Shown: positions 12,521 to 30,379 of the stretch, piece after piece
Layout of the letters: each line of letters opens with the position of its first letter
Numbering within the stretch: position 1 is the first letter of the stretch
NCBI GenBank assembly: GCA_964020155.1
Contig: OZ026554.1
Span: forward strand, 705,001 to 769,000
Source: Chondrilla cf. caribensis
Lineage: Eukaryota; Porifera; Demospongiae; Chondrillida; Chondrillidae
Direction: 5' to 3'
DNA length: 64,000 nt
Translations under genes and position numbers: made by a program
Notes under the pieces: generated by a model
The model's database searches: none
Seen by the model: the letters and a program-made list of their open reading frames with translations, nothing else
Told to the model about the DNA's origin: nothing

Positions 12521-13626
12521 CTAACAGGGACAACTTTTGGTACTTTTCGATTCTGAGTTCTGAGAGTTTGTGTCCACTTCCCCGTCAACACTTCCCGGTA
12601 CATTGTTACTGATGTCGCTTACTCGCTGTTCGTTTGCAAGCTTGAAGCTCCCAGTGTGCCTCGGGCTGGGAGACAAGGCCAGCTTTTCCAAATTATCATG
12701 CAGGTATTTGATCACCTGGTGGAAGGCGTTTTCGACGTTGGAATCGGCAGTTTTGGCATTCACAGTGAACTGCAAGCAGCTGGGGATGTCGTGAGTCAAC
12801 CCAAACTCTGACATATTCTTGTCTGTGACGACATCCTTCTCATTTTCAGATTCAACTATCTGGTCGTCCCTTTCGTGTCTCCAAAGGGAGACGACAACAC
12901 GCTCTCTGGAGTAATTCTTCACCCACCCAAGCCAATCGGTGAGGCTGCTGAGCGTGAAATGCTGTGACTTGTTAAAGACCAAGATGAGGGCGTTGACATG
13001 GCGGAAGTAGCTCTGAGTCATGGACCGGAACTTCTCAAGGTTGGCCGTGTCCCAAAGTGAGATCTAAGCAAGTGGAGTCATGTACCAATCTCATATAAAA
13101 AAACACAAATTCAAGATTCAAACTGGATTAAACCTGGATAGAGCTATAATTAAAGGTGCAACAGGGGAGACCGGTTGGCCTAACTGGTTTCAAGAGAGAA
13201 TAAAAAACTGCATCATAGAGAGGGATTTTTGGTTGAGTGGCTAACACCACATGTAGAGGAGTGTGCTGCTACAGCAGGAGGTACCACAGAAGGCCGTGCT
13301 ACCGCAGTCCCTTGGTGGGCAAAACCATGGATTACATGATTGATTATATCGCTCATGTCGGATCGTATTTCATTTAAAACTACACGAAAACATGTGATTG
13401 ACTGCGTTACCTTGATCGGTGTTCCGTCCACTTCTTTTACTAACTGGACATAATCCAGACCTTGGTCAGTTCTTTCGCCTGTGCTTCCTTCCAGAAATTC
13501 ACCTGTCTTCAGTCTGTGATACAAAGTTGTCTTGCCAACACCCTGAAAACCTCCAAAGGCAACATTGAACGTTTCTCCTGCCTCTTTGACTGGAGTCTGT
13601 AAAAGAGATTCGTTATTGACGGCCAT
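12521..13626 (-). CDS. divergent Rab-like small GTPase, prenylated (paralogue 1)
   Basis: Two exons, 13411-13626 and 12521-13063 (donor AAG/GTAACG, acceptor GCTTAG), give 252 aa. The P-loop GGFQGVGKTT is intact at about residues 25-34. Switch II reads WDTAN, where Ras-family proteins have WDTAG, so the G3 glycine is Asn. The G4 NKxD position reads SLWRHERDD and is lost. A G5-like VNAKTADSNVENAF remains. The C-terminus KSTKSCPC ends in a CxC geranylgeranylation motif after a long Ser/Asn-rich tail, so membrane anchoring is expected. Loss of NKxD and of the G3 Gly makes normal GTP cycling doubtful. Its sister gene starts 31 bp away on the other strand and shares the intron position just before the WDT motif. 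Confidence 0.85.
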
Positions 13627-13657
13627 TTATGCTTCTATAAAACACGTGACTCAGAAT
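13627..13657. promoter_or_regulatory. very short bidirectional promoter / shared 5' region
   Basis: Only 31 bp separate the start codons of the two Rab-like genes (ATG at 13626 minus, ATG at 13658 plus). The two transcripts must share a promoter or overlap at their 5' ends. The stretch contains cacgtgac, an E-box-like CACGTG. Start sites are inferred from the open frames. Confidence 0.55.
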
Positions 13658-15662
13658 ATGGCTTCTCTTTTACGAAAATGCCCTTCTTCAATTGTTCACG
13701 TAAGTGTGCCATTCGCGGAGAGTGTGTTGTGTTGCATACGAATTCCGGACATGCATCACATTGTATGTGTTGAATCCTATACTTGTGGCCCGAATATGCT
13801 CTACATTCGTGTTTTTATAACCTGCATAGCAAGTCATACCAGCATACCATATACATGTCGAAGATACGGTAGTCTACTTGTGTGATGTCATACATTCTTC
13901 AACTGTGATAGCATGGACTATACTAACACTTGAATGTTATTAGTAATACTGTCAAACTCGAAACCTGCAATTGGTTTGAAAGCCACAAGTTTCGATTGGT
14001 ACATGACTATATTATAGTATATAGTATCTGTGGTTCCCTCGAGAGTGGTTCTCTCGAGAGTGGCTCCCTCGAGAGTGGCTCCCTCGAGAGTGGCTCCCTC
14101 GAGAGTGGCTCCCTCGCGAGTGGCTCCCTCGAGAGTGGCTCCCTCGAGAGTGGTTCCCTCGAGAGTGGCTCCCTCGAGAGTGGCTCCCTCGAGAGTGGTT
14201 CCCTCGAGAGTGGCTCCCTCGAGAGTGGCTCCCTCGAGAGTGGTTCCCTCGAGAGTGGCTCCCTCGAGAGTGGTTCCCTCGAGAGTGGCTCCCTTGATAA
14301 TTTTGGGACCAAATCTTGGGTTCTCTATACTCCTTCTGTCATGAATATTCTAATTCCCGCATGTCACTTCTCCACTCTTGCGTACAGGAATTTAATATTG
14401 CTTTTGGAGGTGAGAGTCATGTTGGAAAGACCACAATATTCAAGACAATTTCCGAACTTAAGCTATCGAACAGGGAGGACTACCAGGTGTACCACATTGC
14501 AGACGATCACCTCAAAGGAGTCTTTCGTCACAATAACGCTATCATCAAGGTGTGGTATTGTGCATTGGTTGATAGCTAGGCCAAATTCAGAGGGGTCCAT
14601 GGAAGCAGTGGTGGATCCAGTGGGATCCATTGACCAGTGGTGGATCCAGTGGGATCCATCAACCAGTGGTGGATCCAGTGGGATCCATCAACCAGTGGTG
14701 GATCCAGTGGGATCCATCGACCAGTGGTGGATTAAGTGGGGTACATGGATCAAAAGGGGTCAATGTTATGCATTGAAAAAGTCACTTTATTTTTCGAAGA
14801 GTTCGGTAATCCAACATTGCTGTGTGGTTATATAGTTTGAGGCGGTATTGTCAATATAGAGATGACTTGATAATCCAAACCTCTTTGGGCAAAAGAATAC
14901 AATGTCAAATTGCCAGGATTGTCAAATTATGACGCTTTTTATAATAGACTGTGGTGGGATATAGAGGTGACAGATTAGGGTACGTGTTCCACTGTATGCA
15001 ATGTTGGACTTCCAGTTATTCTTGTCAGCGAGTTCATTTTCACATTTATCTCAAATCTCCACTTCCAGTTCACTCTGTGGGACACCGGGGGCCTGGAGCG
15101 ATTTCGGTCCATGACTAACAGCTACTTCCGCAGCCTGTCCTGCCTGATACTCATTCACTCCACAAACCCAAATTGTAAACTGGAGGCAATGAAAGACTGG
15201 ATGGAGAAGGCCTCCACCGGGGTGCTTCATGACTCCATGGTGTACTCTATCTGGAGTAATGATTTTGACGCCACAAACGAGGAAGAGACAGAAAGAATCT
15301 TGCAAAAGATTTCCTGTTTTGCACAGCAGCAAGGCGTCGACGGTTCCCTGTGCTTTAAATTAGAGAAGGAGATCAACCTGAAGGAGAGGGTACCTTCTAT
15401 TGCCCATGCTTTCAGCACCACCCTTGATGCCATCATCGAAAAACGTTTAACTGTCAATTGTGGCAGCGGTAGCGAGGAGGGGCTGCCTTCCAACAGCATG
15501 AGCCTCAGGTTGGAACCCTCGGAGGGGGAGGGGAGTAGGAGTGTGGGCGTGTCCAGGTCACGACAAGGCAACTCGACTGTTCATTCGAACGGAGACCAGG
15601 TTGAAAATTCAACAAGTTCACATCCAGAGCGAAATAGTCGGAGACGAAAGAAATGCTGCTGA
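13658..15662 (+). CDS. divergent Rab-like small GTPase, prenylated (paralogue 2)
   Basis: Three exons, 13658-13699, 14388-14549 and 15069-15662, all phase 0, give 265 aa. The P-loop is GGESHVGKTT. Switch I is not recognisable. G3 WDTGGLERFRSMTNSYF matches Rab proteins closely. The NKxD position reads SIWSNDFD and is lost, and no G5 SAK is visible. The tail is basic (RRRKKCC) with a terminal CC, a Rab-type geranylgeranylation signal. The intron before WDT is in the same place as in the divergent neighbour, so the pair arose by inverted duplication. Exon 1 (14 codons) is supported by its GTAAGT donor and phase only. Introns 1 and 2 carry minisatellites. Confidence 0.82.
14030..14295. repeat. 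15-bp minisatellite, about 18 copies
   Basis: Tandem units of ccctcgagagtggct with a few gtt variants. Each unit carries the palindrome ctcgag. It lies in intron 1 of the plus-strand Rab-like gene and is open in several frames because 15 is a multiple of 3. Confidence 0.95.
14596..14740. repeat. 29-bp minisatellite, about 4.5 copies
   Basis: Units built on ggtggatccagtgggatcca, in intron 2 of the plus-strand Rab-like gene. Confidence 0.9.
14850..14997. mobile_element. possible degraded pogo-like MITE
   Basis: Ends in gttccactgta like the clear copies at 7388 and 53480. It contains aatatagagatgacttgataatccaaacctc-like segments (here described, not aligned), resembling the inner part. The left end is not definable. 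Confidence 0.3.
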
Positions 15663-16283
15663 GATCTGAAGGATTGTAGAAGTTTGGCATTTGTGGAGTA
15701 TAATGCAGCGCTGTTCTATATAATTAATTTTATAATTCTAATAATGCGACAAATCAACACACACAATTCTTCATATCCATCGGAACACTCAAAGGCGCAC
15801 AAACTGCAGAATCAGAACAACCTCCAAACCTGAAACACCCTAACTGAGACAGGAATGGGACTTTGTGCTACAAACTGTAACTCTACACCGCTTAATATTA
15901 CAATCTATAGTCCTCTACCACATGACTGTATTCACATTGGTCAAGACACACCAATGTATGATTTCACCTGTGGTAATTATCCGATTGAGATAATAATGTT
16001 AATTATATACATGTTATATGTATTATGCAACCATGAGCCAATGGGCTATAGGCAATATATTATATATAATATAATATATATATAACTATATTAATACATA
16101 TTACACAGTGTTGTAAACTGTATGTATATACTGCAGGCGGTGTCCAATTACATTTTTATACATCATTATTACACATTAAAACTGTGTACAATTTATATCA
16201 ATTCAATAATACACGTATTGCAAATTCATAGAACATGATCTCTGTGTCTGTGTTTGGACGTGTGTATATGTGTGTGAGAGGGT

Positions 16284-16287
<4 letters not shown>

Positions 16288-16352
<65 letters not shown>
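16288..16352. repeat. (TG)n microsatellite
   Basis: TG tract just downstream of the NFS1 stop codon on the transcribed strand. Confidence 0.95.
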
Positions 16353-16355
<3 letters not shown>

Positions 16356-16465
16356 CACATGTCTGTGTGTTGAATGCGAAATATCACAGAGTAAAAGTCA
16401 GCAAGCACAGGTTATATCATATGAAGTGCAAGGGATTCCTGCAATGCGTTCGGCCTCTAATGCTG

Positions 16466-23219
<6,754 letters not shown>

Positions 23220-23340
23220 TTTCTAGATTCTTTCTCAATGTTGTCGTCTGCTGCAGGGAAATACCGTGACGTCAGGCCCACTACCACACACGTAGGAAAA
23301 GTGTAGCTATCTGTTGTGTGTCCAAAGTTATAAACGGCTC
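23220..23340. promoter_or_regulatory. bidirectional promoter NFS1 / caspase-like gene A
   Basis: A 121-bp interval between divergent start codons (NFS1 minus at 23219, gene A plus at 23341). A related interval lies between the decayed NFS1 start and gene B (27892-28015), with shared stretches such as ccctgacgtcaggcccacta/ccgtgacgtcaggcccacta, which include the CRE-like TGACGTCA. The conserved block suggests a real shared element. Confidence 0.6.
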
Positions 23341-24027
23341 ATGGATTATCGCTTGGAGAAGGTTTTTGAACGAGTTGCAACTAGACTGCCCCCAGAGCAT
23401 GCTGGTATCCTACTCAGCAAGAAGAAAGTCCTCTTGAATAGCTTAAGAAAAGGTCTGGAAGAGGAGAGGGTGTGGATTGATAGAGAAGAAGGCGGAAGTA
23501 AAAACGGCTCATCGCATTCACGGCAACCACATTGTAAGAAGCACATGGAAGTAAAAATCATTCCACTGAAATACTTCGTTACCTATTCTGTAATATATCT
23601 GAATTACAGATGTCAAGGAATGTGCACCCATCTTGGTTGAGCAAAACGACCTAAATCAACCGGAGACCTGTGGACAGACCGTGTCTAGTTAGTATGCTCT
23701 TGATGTACGGCGTAGTACATACATACGAATTGATAACTAAATTGAATGGTGTTTTATCTGTTGTGTGTAGATTTGGAGGTTGATGAAGTTGGCGGCTCTT
23801 TAACAAATGACTTTGGCTTGTTCCAGGAAGAAAGAGGTATGTATGTTATGTGTCCACAGACGTTCGTGTGATCATGTATGCTTCGAGTTGGCCACTTATG
23901 ATGTGTTGCCTTCATAGGACCTGCTGCTCAATTAGTTACTCTCCCTGAACCAAAAAGTGAGAAGCTTTAATTTTGATTTCTTATGGTACTCAGTCTGTTC
24001 TGTTTTGTGCTCACTTCACATTTAGTT

Positions 24028-24058
<31 letters not shown>

Positions 24059-25170
24059 ATACATCTGATATCTTTTCCGATGCTGAGTGTTTGGTGATAG
24101 CTTCCTACAGTAAAGCTTACTTGGGAAGTGTCAGAGCTGTTCCTAAACTGGAGACTGCTCTCGGAGGAAGGGAGGAGGAGGTTTTGGCTGTTTCAGAACT
24201 CTTGGCCCGAGCAAGATACAAGGAGCTCACTTCACTGGTGCCATTTCCAGTGAAGGGACCTGGTGAACTAGTCAAAGTGTGGGTGGATGATGAAAAGGTG
24301 TCGCATTCAAAAGAATTCTACCTCACATTGATGGAGGATTTCATGAAGCAGTGTAGAACTCCAGCTGGTGAGTATGTGTATATGTATAGGGTGCTGTTTA
24401 GTTAACATCATTTATTCCAAGCTAGTTCTTACATACAGGCCTACCCATATGCACATTGTACGCTTTCATCTGATCTATCCTCTACAGCTGTGATATGGTA
24501 CACTGGACATGGAGAGGATGTCACTGGAAATTGGTGCTTCAGAGACGGAACCATCCGTTTGAGGGAGATGTTCGACTTGTACCAAACCCACTTCAAGCAC
24601 AAACTCCTCTACATCATTTCAGATTGTAGCTACTCAGGGTGTTGGATCCAGGATATGGCTAATATGCTTGATGACATGGGGATTCCCCCTTGTGGTCACC
24701 CCATGCTAGAGCAAGGTATATTACTGAAGTTATGGGCATCATGTCATAGTTCAGAGCAAGCAACATACATGCAATATGTTCAGGAAGGTTTGAGAATAGC
24801 AAATGATGGTGTACTCTATCGCAGTTGGAGTTCTGTAGGCGAGTTTCAGAATCTGTTATACTTGCACACTACCCAATCAACTTGTCCAAGCACAGATCTC
24901 AACGTTTGTAAATTAGACCTTGAATCTTTCTCTCTGGAGTGGCAGCACCGAGCTAAGAGTTTAGGTCCCTTGGTGTATCTGGTTCGTGGCAAAGACAAAG
25001 ACAAACCAGCCTGGTACTATGTGCTGGTTGAAGAAGATAAACTGAACATGTTCAAGAATGAATTGTCATCAGAGATTATTCATCTACTTCAATATGGAGT
25101 AATATTGAAGTCAGGATGGGGCGAGGATCCACCTGAGGAGGTCGAATCTGCTCTAAAGTCATTTTTCTGA
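23341..25170 (+). CDS. caspase-like (C14) protein, paralogue A
   Basis: Six exons, 23341-23533, 23610-23687, 23771-23836, 23918-23956, 24059-24367 and 24488-25170, give 455 aa. The last two exons are a caspase-hemoglobinase fold: ECLVIASYS (first strand), then the His loop WYTGHGED and the Cys loop YIISDCSYSGCW. TGHGE and DC-x-x-SG match metacaspase-type C14 dyads more closely than the classical QACRG box. This looks like a cysteine protease, but its substrate preference cannot be read. The N-terminal exon (MDYRLEKVFERVATRLPP onward) is helical and charged and may be a death-fold-like adaptor; I do not recognise it. Middle exons are short, phase-matched linkers. Two AATAAA hexamers lie at 25500-25514. 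Exon 1 ends at a GTAAGA donor conserved in B and C. Confidence 0.82.
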
Positions 25171-25671
25171 AACTGTCTTCTTGTACTGTGACTACATGAG
25201 AAGAGAATTTACTCATTTGTATTTATTATTCAACACGTGTAGTTTTATAATACACGCATGTGTGGAATTTACTCATTTTCATGTAATCAATATTCAACAT
25301 GTCTTGTATACTTGATGTACTTGCCAATAGCAATTGGAAGTATCTGATAACATTCATGTTAATGATTGAAAATTGGCAATTTTTTCACTTTTTACATATG
25401 TAGCTATATAACATACATAATCAATTTTAAATTTTTATATATTATATATATATAAATGCAATGATTTTATATTCATCTACAAGTCAACTTTTTACTGTTA
25501 ATAAAACTAATAAAATATTATTCTAGGTATATGTTGTTGCATGCATTAAGGACAAATATACAATATATATATGTATATATACAACAATAATTAAATGACA
25601 GTGGAAATACATACATAGTAATCTTATGACTGTCATGTGTCAAAGAGTGAATTTGAAGTAATGATACACAC
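25171..25671. other. 3' flank of gene A, AT-rich, no gene
   Basis: AT-rich sequence with atat runs. The parts matching the 3' flanks of genes B and C show they were copied together. Confidence 0.6.
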
Positions 25672-25776
25672 CCTGAACATATCAGGTGTTCCCATTTGAT
25701 GAAATACACATCTGTACGTCCTGTCAAACTTCATATAGTCTTGAATGCCGTGTCCTTCTCTGCATATCACCACAGG
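25672..25776 (-). pseudogene. relic of the 3' end of a D-type caspase-like gene
   Basis: The minus strand matches the last coding part of gene D (38640-38760): ggtgaaatccacatctgtcc in D versus gatgaaatacacatctgtac here. Read in frame, GRTDVYFIKWEHLICSG aligns with GRTDVDFTKYGRVVCSG of gene D. The rest of the gene is missing and the frame is not kept through the segment. A matching relic follows gene B. Confidence 0.75.
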
Positions 25777-26087
25777 CTGGGGATGTGAAACAATTATGAA
25801 CTATTCTCCATACAATGTCATGTATTTGTATAAGTATATATGTATGCACATTTGTGCTTACATACAGAGGTACACAGTCTGATAAATCAACTATGAGCAA
25901 CTTGTTTTGAATCGATATCCAATATCAGGAGAGGGTTCCACACGTAACCATCAAAACTTTCTAGGGATAGTGAGAGTCCAGACTACAAAGATCACCATCT
26001 AAGGTTCACTTTTGAAATAGCAAAGGCCCTATCCTCCTATGCGATGTACACACACACCTTGGCAACTTAATATAGTTTTGAAAGTCT

Positions 26088-26240
26088 CAATTTCTCTTTT
26101 GAATTTTTCATGTTCAGCTAACTCCTCTCGAGGGTCTGCTCAAGTTCGGCTCTTCTATGTTCTTGAGACTGAATGAGATCCAATCACTTCTTAGCTTGGC
26201 ATTCTTCCAGAAAATCGATGGATGTGAAGTGAGAGAGCTG
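26088..26240 (-). pseudogene. coiled-coil coding relic
   Basis: The minus strand reads FLEECQAKK, then a stop, then LDLIQSQEHRRAELEQTLER. After a frameshift it goes on EELAEHEKFKREIETF. The heptad-like pattern suggests a former coiled-coil exon broken by one stop and one frameshift. The parent gene is not recognised, and chance cannot be excluded over 50 codons. Confidence 0.35.
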
Positions 26241-26346
26241 GCTTCTATTCCTGTTGAGCAGACAACTATGTACAAACAAGAGGGATGAAACCCTAGTTAC
26301 CAATAGGGCACTATATACTTGGTTTCATGAAATGCTCCTGTCTGCT

Positions 26347-26365
26347 ACATGTGTGTGTGTGTGTG

Positions 26366-26412
<47 letters not shown>
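26347..26412. repeat. (TG)n microsatellite
   Basis: TG tract at the left border of the decayed NFS1 copy; the matching position in NFS1 (20230-20360) is also TG-rich. Confidence 0.95.
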
Positions 26413-26416
<4 letters not shown>

Positions 26417-26514
26417 ATGCGTGTTTGTGCATGGTGTGATCACTGATCACAGTACTCTCTGTCCACACCTCACCCCATCACCAACTACACTCCAGCCATC
26501 ACTGCTGCGCTTAC

Positions 26515-27090
26515 CTCCATTTCCTGCGCAGCGATCTCACAAGCAGCTCCAATCTGTCCTGGTCCTCATTCCTCTACAAATTCACATATATCAAAGATAT
26601 CAATACATGTATATGTATGTATAATGTTGGTTGATGATGATGGTTGATATAGTGAATTCTCAAGTACAATGATATAATATATCATTGTATGTAAGAATTC
26701 ACTACATCCACTACAGCTTCTCGAGAGGTACTTTAGTTATTATGTGATATGTTGTGTCAATCAGTTGCTATTAATTTCGAAAGCGCACCTTTGGTTGAGC
26801 AATGATTAGTAGACGTGTGAATAGGAAATAACCAATTATCCACAATGCAACATCGAATGAAGTGTGTGACCTTTCACTTACAGTACTGTAGACACACACA
26901 TGCACTCTGACCTCTCCTGTCCTCCACTCTGTATCGGCTCAATCCTCACTCTTGGACGTCGACAGACATACAGTACACCAACACCTGTGTGAGGGACGGT
27001 AGTGAGACAAGATGGATCGAGTTTACAGTGTGTAGTGTAAGTGGAGGAGTATGGACATCCACAGAGAAATTCAACCATCGATCATCCACT

Positions 27091-27159
<69 letters not shown>

Positions 27160-27388
27160 GCTTGTATACATACAGTTTGTGTAGTCACAATATGCTTCTT
27201 CTTGTCCTTGTAGAACCTTGCCACTCCTTTGACGGACATATTGTTGGACTCAGTTGCTCCGCTGTTGAAAACTACCTCACGTGGATCAGCACCAATCAGA
27301 TTGGCTACTTGCTATGAAGGAATATAGAGTACATGTGGAAGACAGCTATAAAGATGTATACATTACATGTACATGCATAGAAAAACAC

Positions 27389-27423
<35 letters not shown>

Positions 27424-27891
27424 CTTCCTTGCCTTCTCCACAGCCTGCTCACTCTCCCATCCATAGCTGTGGGTACGAGAGTGGGGATTTCCATAGTACG
27501 ATGTCAGGTAGGGCATCATGGCATCAAGTACACGAGGGTCCTAGTGTACAGGGACAGAAATACAATGATTTTATACGGTAGTACTCACTAGTATACGGTG
27601 AAATACAGTAAGTAAATAAAAATAAAATAAAATAAAAAGTAAAGCAAGTAAATACAGTATATACAGACGTACTTACCATAGGTGTAGTGGCAAGAACGTC
27701 TAGGTAGAGAGGACGGAGATGCTCCTTATCTGATGAAGAAAAAATGAAAAAAGAACGCATGACGACGAGTTGGGGGTACACAAAAATGACAGAGAACATG
27801 ACAACGAGGAAAACGAATCCTTAACCTTGGCTATTGGTTTTGACTTCATCCTCGACTTTAGACTGAGGTACAGTTTTTTGAAAGTCGCCAT
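26515..27891 (-). pseudogene. partial, decayed duplicate of NFS1
   Basis: Copies of six NFS1 exons in order: exon 1 at 27826-27891, exon 2 at 27677-27729, exon 3 at 27424-27540, exon 4 at 27174-27311, exon 8 at 26912-26984, exon 9 at about 26515-26571. Exon 1 has lost 94 bp, removing the mitochondrial leader and shifting the frame. Exon 9 has lost about 23 bp, and exon 8 lacks one Gly codon. Exons 5-7 and 10-14 are absent, so the PLP lysine (exon 7) and catalytic Cys (exon 12) are gone. Exons 2-4 keep full length, suggesting a recent origin. It is divergent from gene B exactly as NFS1 is from gene A. Confidence 0.9.
27094..27158. repeat. (CA)n at the deletion junction of the NFS1 copy
   Basis: CA tract joining the exon 8 flank (actagcaca) directly to the exon 4 flank (tacagtttgtgtagtcacaa), where NFS1 itself has about 1.3 kb with exons 5-7 between two CA tracts. 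Confidence 0.9.
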
Positions 27892-28015
27892 TTTCTAGAT
27901 TCTTTCTCAAAGTTGCCGTCTGCTATTAAAAGGGAAATACCCTGACGTCAGGCCCACTACCACCCACGTAGGACAAATATCCTTCGTCAAAATAATAGAC
28001 AAATATAAACGGCTC

Positions 28016-29883
28016 ATGGATTATCGCTTGGAGAAGGTTTTTGAACGAGTTGCAACTAGACTGCCCCCAGAGCATGCTAGCATCCTACTCAGCAAGAAGA
28101 AAGTCGTCTTGAATAGCCTAAGAAAAGGTCTGGAAAAGGAGAGGGTGTGGATTGATGGAGATTCTGAGGAAGGTGGAAGTACAAACGGCTCATCGCATTT
28201 TCGGCAACATTGTAAGAAGCACATGGAAACTGGATCATTCCAATGAAATACTTCGTTACCTATTCTGTAATATATCTGAATTACAGATGTCAAGGAATGT
28301 ACACCCATTTTGGGTGATCAAAACGACCTAAATCATCCGGAGACCTGTGGACAGACCGTGTCTAGTTAGTATGCTCTTGATGCACGGAGTAGTACATACA
28401 TACCAATCTATCAATTGAATGGTGTTTGGAGGTGATAGCTTTCTACAATAGAGTTATTTCACCAGTCCCTTCATCCCTGCCCATGTCACAGGTTTGTTTG
28501 TTGATGAGAACATCATGTCTGTTGTGAATGACTTCAAATCAACAAAGAAGGAACAAGGTACATGTTGCATGCGATTTGATGTTGGTATGATATTCCTACA
28601 TTACCTATGTTAATATTTTCTCCTCGATAGTATCCGATACTTCTCTTGTAACACTTCATCAACGATCTTCAACAGGTAACTAGTGTAAATATTGATTGCA
28701 GATATAAAGTGCCTTGCATGTTTAACTGGTCCCAGGAATATTTATTTTATTTATTAATGTTTATATAATAGGAAAGCAAGATATTTTTCTTGATGCTGAG
28801 TGCTTAGTGATAGCTTCCTACAGTAGAGGATACTTAGGAAGTGTCAGAGCTGTTCCTAAACTGGAGACTGCTCTCGGAGGAAGGGAGGAGGAGGTGTTGG
28901 CTGTTTCAGAACTCTTGACTCGAACAAGATACAAGGAGCTCACTTCACTGGTGCCATTTCCAGTGAAGGGACCTGGTGAACTAGTCAAAGTGTGGGTGGA
29001 TGATGAAAAGGTGTCACATTCAAAAGAATTCTACCTCACATTGATTGAGGATTTCATGAAACAGTGCAGAACTCCAGCTGGTGAGTATGTGTATATAAAA
29101 TGTGCTGTTTAATTGACGTCATTCTTTTTAAGTTAGTTCTTATATACTTACATACAGGCCTACCCATGTGCACATTACATACTTTCATCTGATCTGTCCT
29201 CTACAGCTGTAATATGGTACACTGGACATGGAGAGGATGTCTCTGGAAATTGGTGCTTCAGAGACGGAACCATCCGTTTGAGGGAGATGTTCGACTTGTA
29301 CCAAACCCACTTCAAGCACAAACTCCTCTACATCATTTCAGATTGTAGCTACTCAGGGTGTTGGATCCAGGATATGGCTAATATGCTTGATGACATGGGG
29401 ATTCCCCCTTGTGGTCACCCCATGCTAGAGCAAGGTATATTACTGAAGCTATGGGCATCGTGTCACAGTTCAGAGCAAGCAACATACATGCGATTTGCTC
29501 AAGAGGGTTTGAGAATTGAAAATGATGGTATATTCTATCTACAGCCAAGTTCTGTAGGCGAGTTTCGCAATCGGTTATACTTGCATACCACTCACTCGAC
29601 TTGTCCAAGCAAAGATCTCAACATTTGTAAGTTAAACCTTAAACCCCTGAAGTGGCAGCATCTAGCTAAGAATTCAAGTCCCTTGGTGTATCTGGTTCGC
29701 GGCAAAGACAAAGACAAACCAGCCTGGCATTATGTGCTAATTAAAGAAGATAAACTGAACATGTTCAAGGATAAAGTTGAATCAGGAACTATTGATGTTG
29801 CTGATTATGGAGTAGTGTTGAGGTCAGGATGGGGCAAGGATCCACCCGAGGAGGTCAAATCTGCTGTGGATGCTTTTTTCTGA
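28016..29883 (+). CDS. caspase-like (C14) protein, paralogue B
   Basis: Six exons, 28016-28211, 28287-28364, 28492-28557, 28631-28675, 28772-29080 and 29207-29883, give 456 aa. The first two and last two exons are near copies of gene A. The His loop YTGHGED and Cys loop SDCSYSGCW are intact. The two linker exons differ from A's: exon 3 reads SLFVDENIMSVVNDFKSTKK and exon 4 VSDTSLVTLHQRSS. Same phases, different sequence, so linkers diverged or were swapped while both ends stayed alike. It lies head to head with the decayed NFS1 copy. A protease of unknown substrate is inferred from the family. Confidence 0.82.
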
Positions 29884-30049
29884 AACTGTCTTCTTGTACT
29901 GTGACTACATGAAAACAGAATTTACTCATTTGTATTTAATATTTGACACATGTAGTAGATTCTACTGCATTACCATAGACACTCTGAACTTGTAACCTTA
30001 TACAAATGTAATGTGTCAAAGAGTGAATCCGAAGTATATTGATACACAC

Positions 30050-30160
30050 CTCGAACATACCAGGTGTTCCCATTTGATGAAATACACATCTGTACGTCCT
30101 GTCAAACTTCATATAGTCTTGAATATTAATGTCCTGTCCTTCTCTGCATATCACCACAGG
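30050..30160 (-). pseudogene. second relic of a D-type caspase-like gene
   Basis: Near copy of the relic at 25672-25776, in the same position relative to gene B. It has a small insertion (attaat) and point changes. It is homologous to the C-terminal coding part of gene D. Confidence 0.72.
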
Positions 30161-30379
30161 CTGGGGATGGGAAAAAATTATGAAACATTCTCCATACATG
30201 TACTTGTATAAGTAAAATATGCATGCACATTTGTGCTTACATGCTGAGGTATACACTCAGTCTGTTAAATCAACTATGAGAGACATGTTTTGAATCGATA
30301 TCCAATATCAGGAGAGGGTTCCACACGTAACCATCAAAACTTTCTAGGGATGGTGAGAGTCCAGACTACAATTTTCAGA

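Noticed and set aside
13930..14835. 301-codon plus-strand open frame with repeated SLESG
   Set aside because: Spans the 15-bp and 29-bp minisatellites and the real exon of the Rab-like gene in another frame.
28212..28246. Read-through of exon 1 of gene B to a stop as a short protein
   Set aside because: A GTAAGA donor conserved in A, B and C and the in-phase second exon explain the end better.
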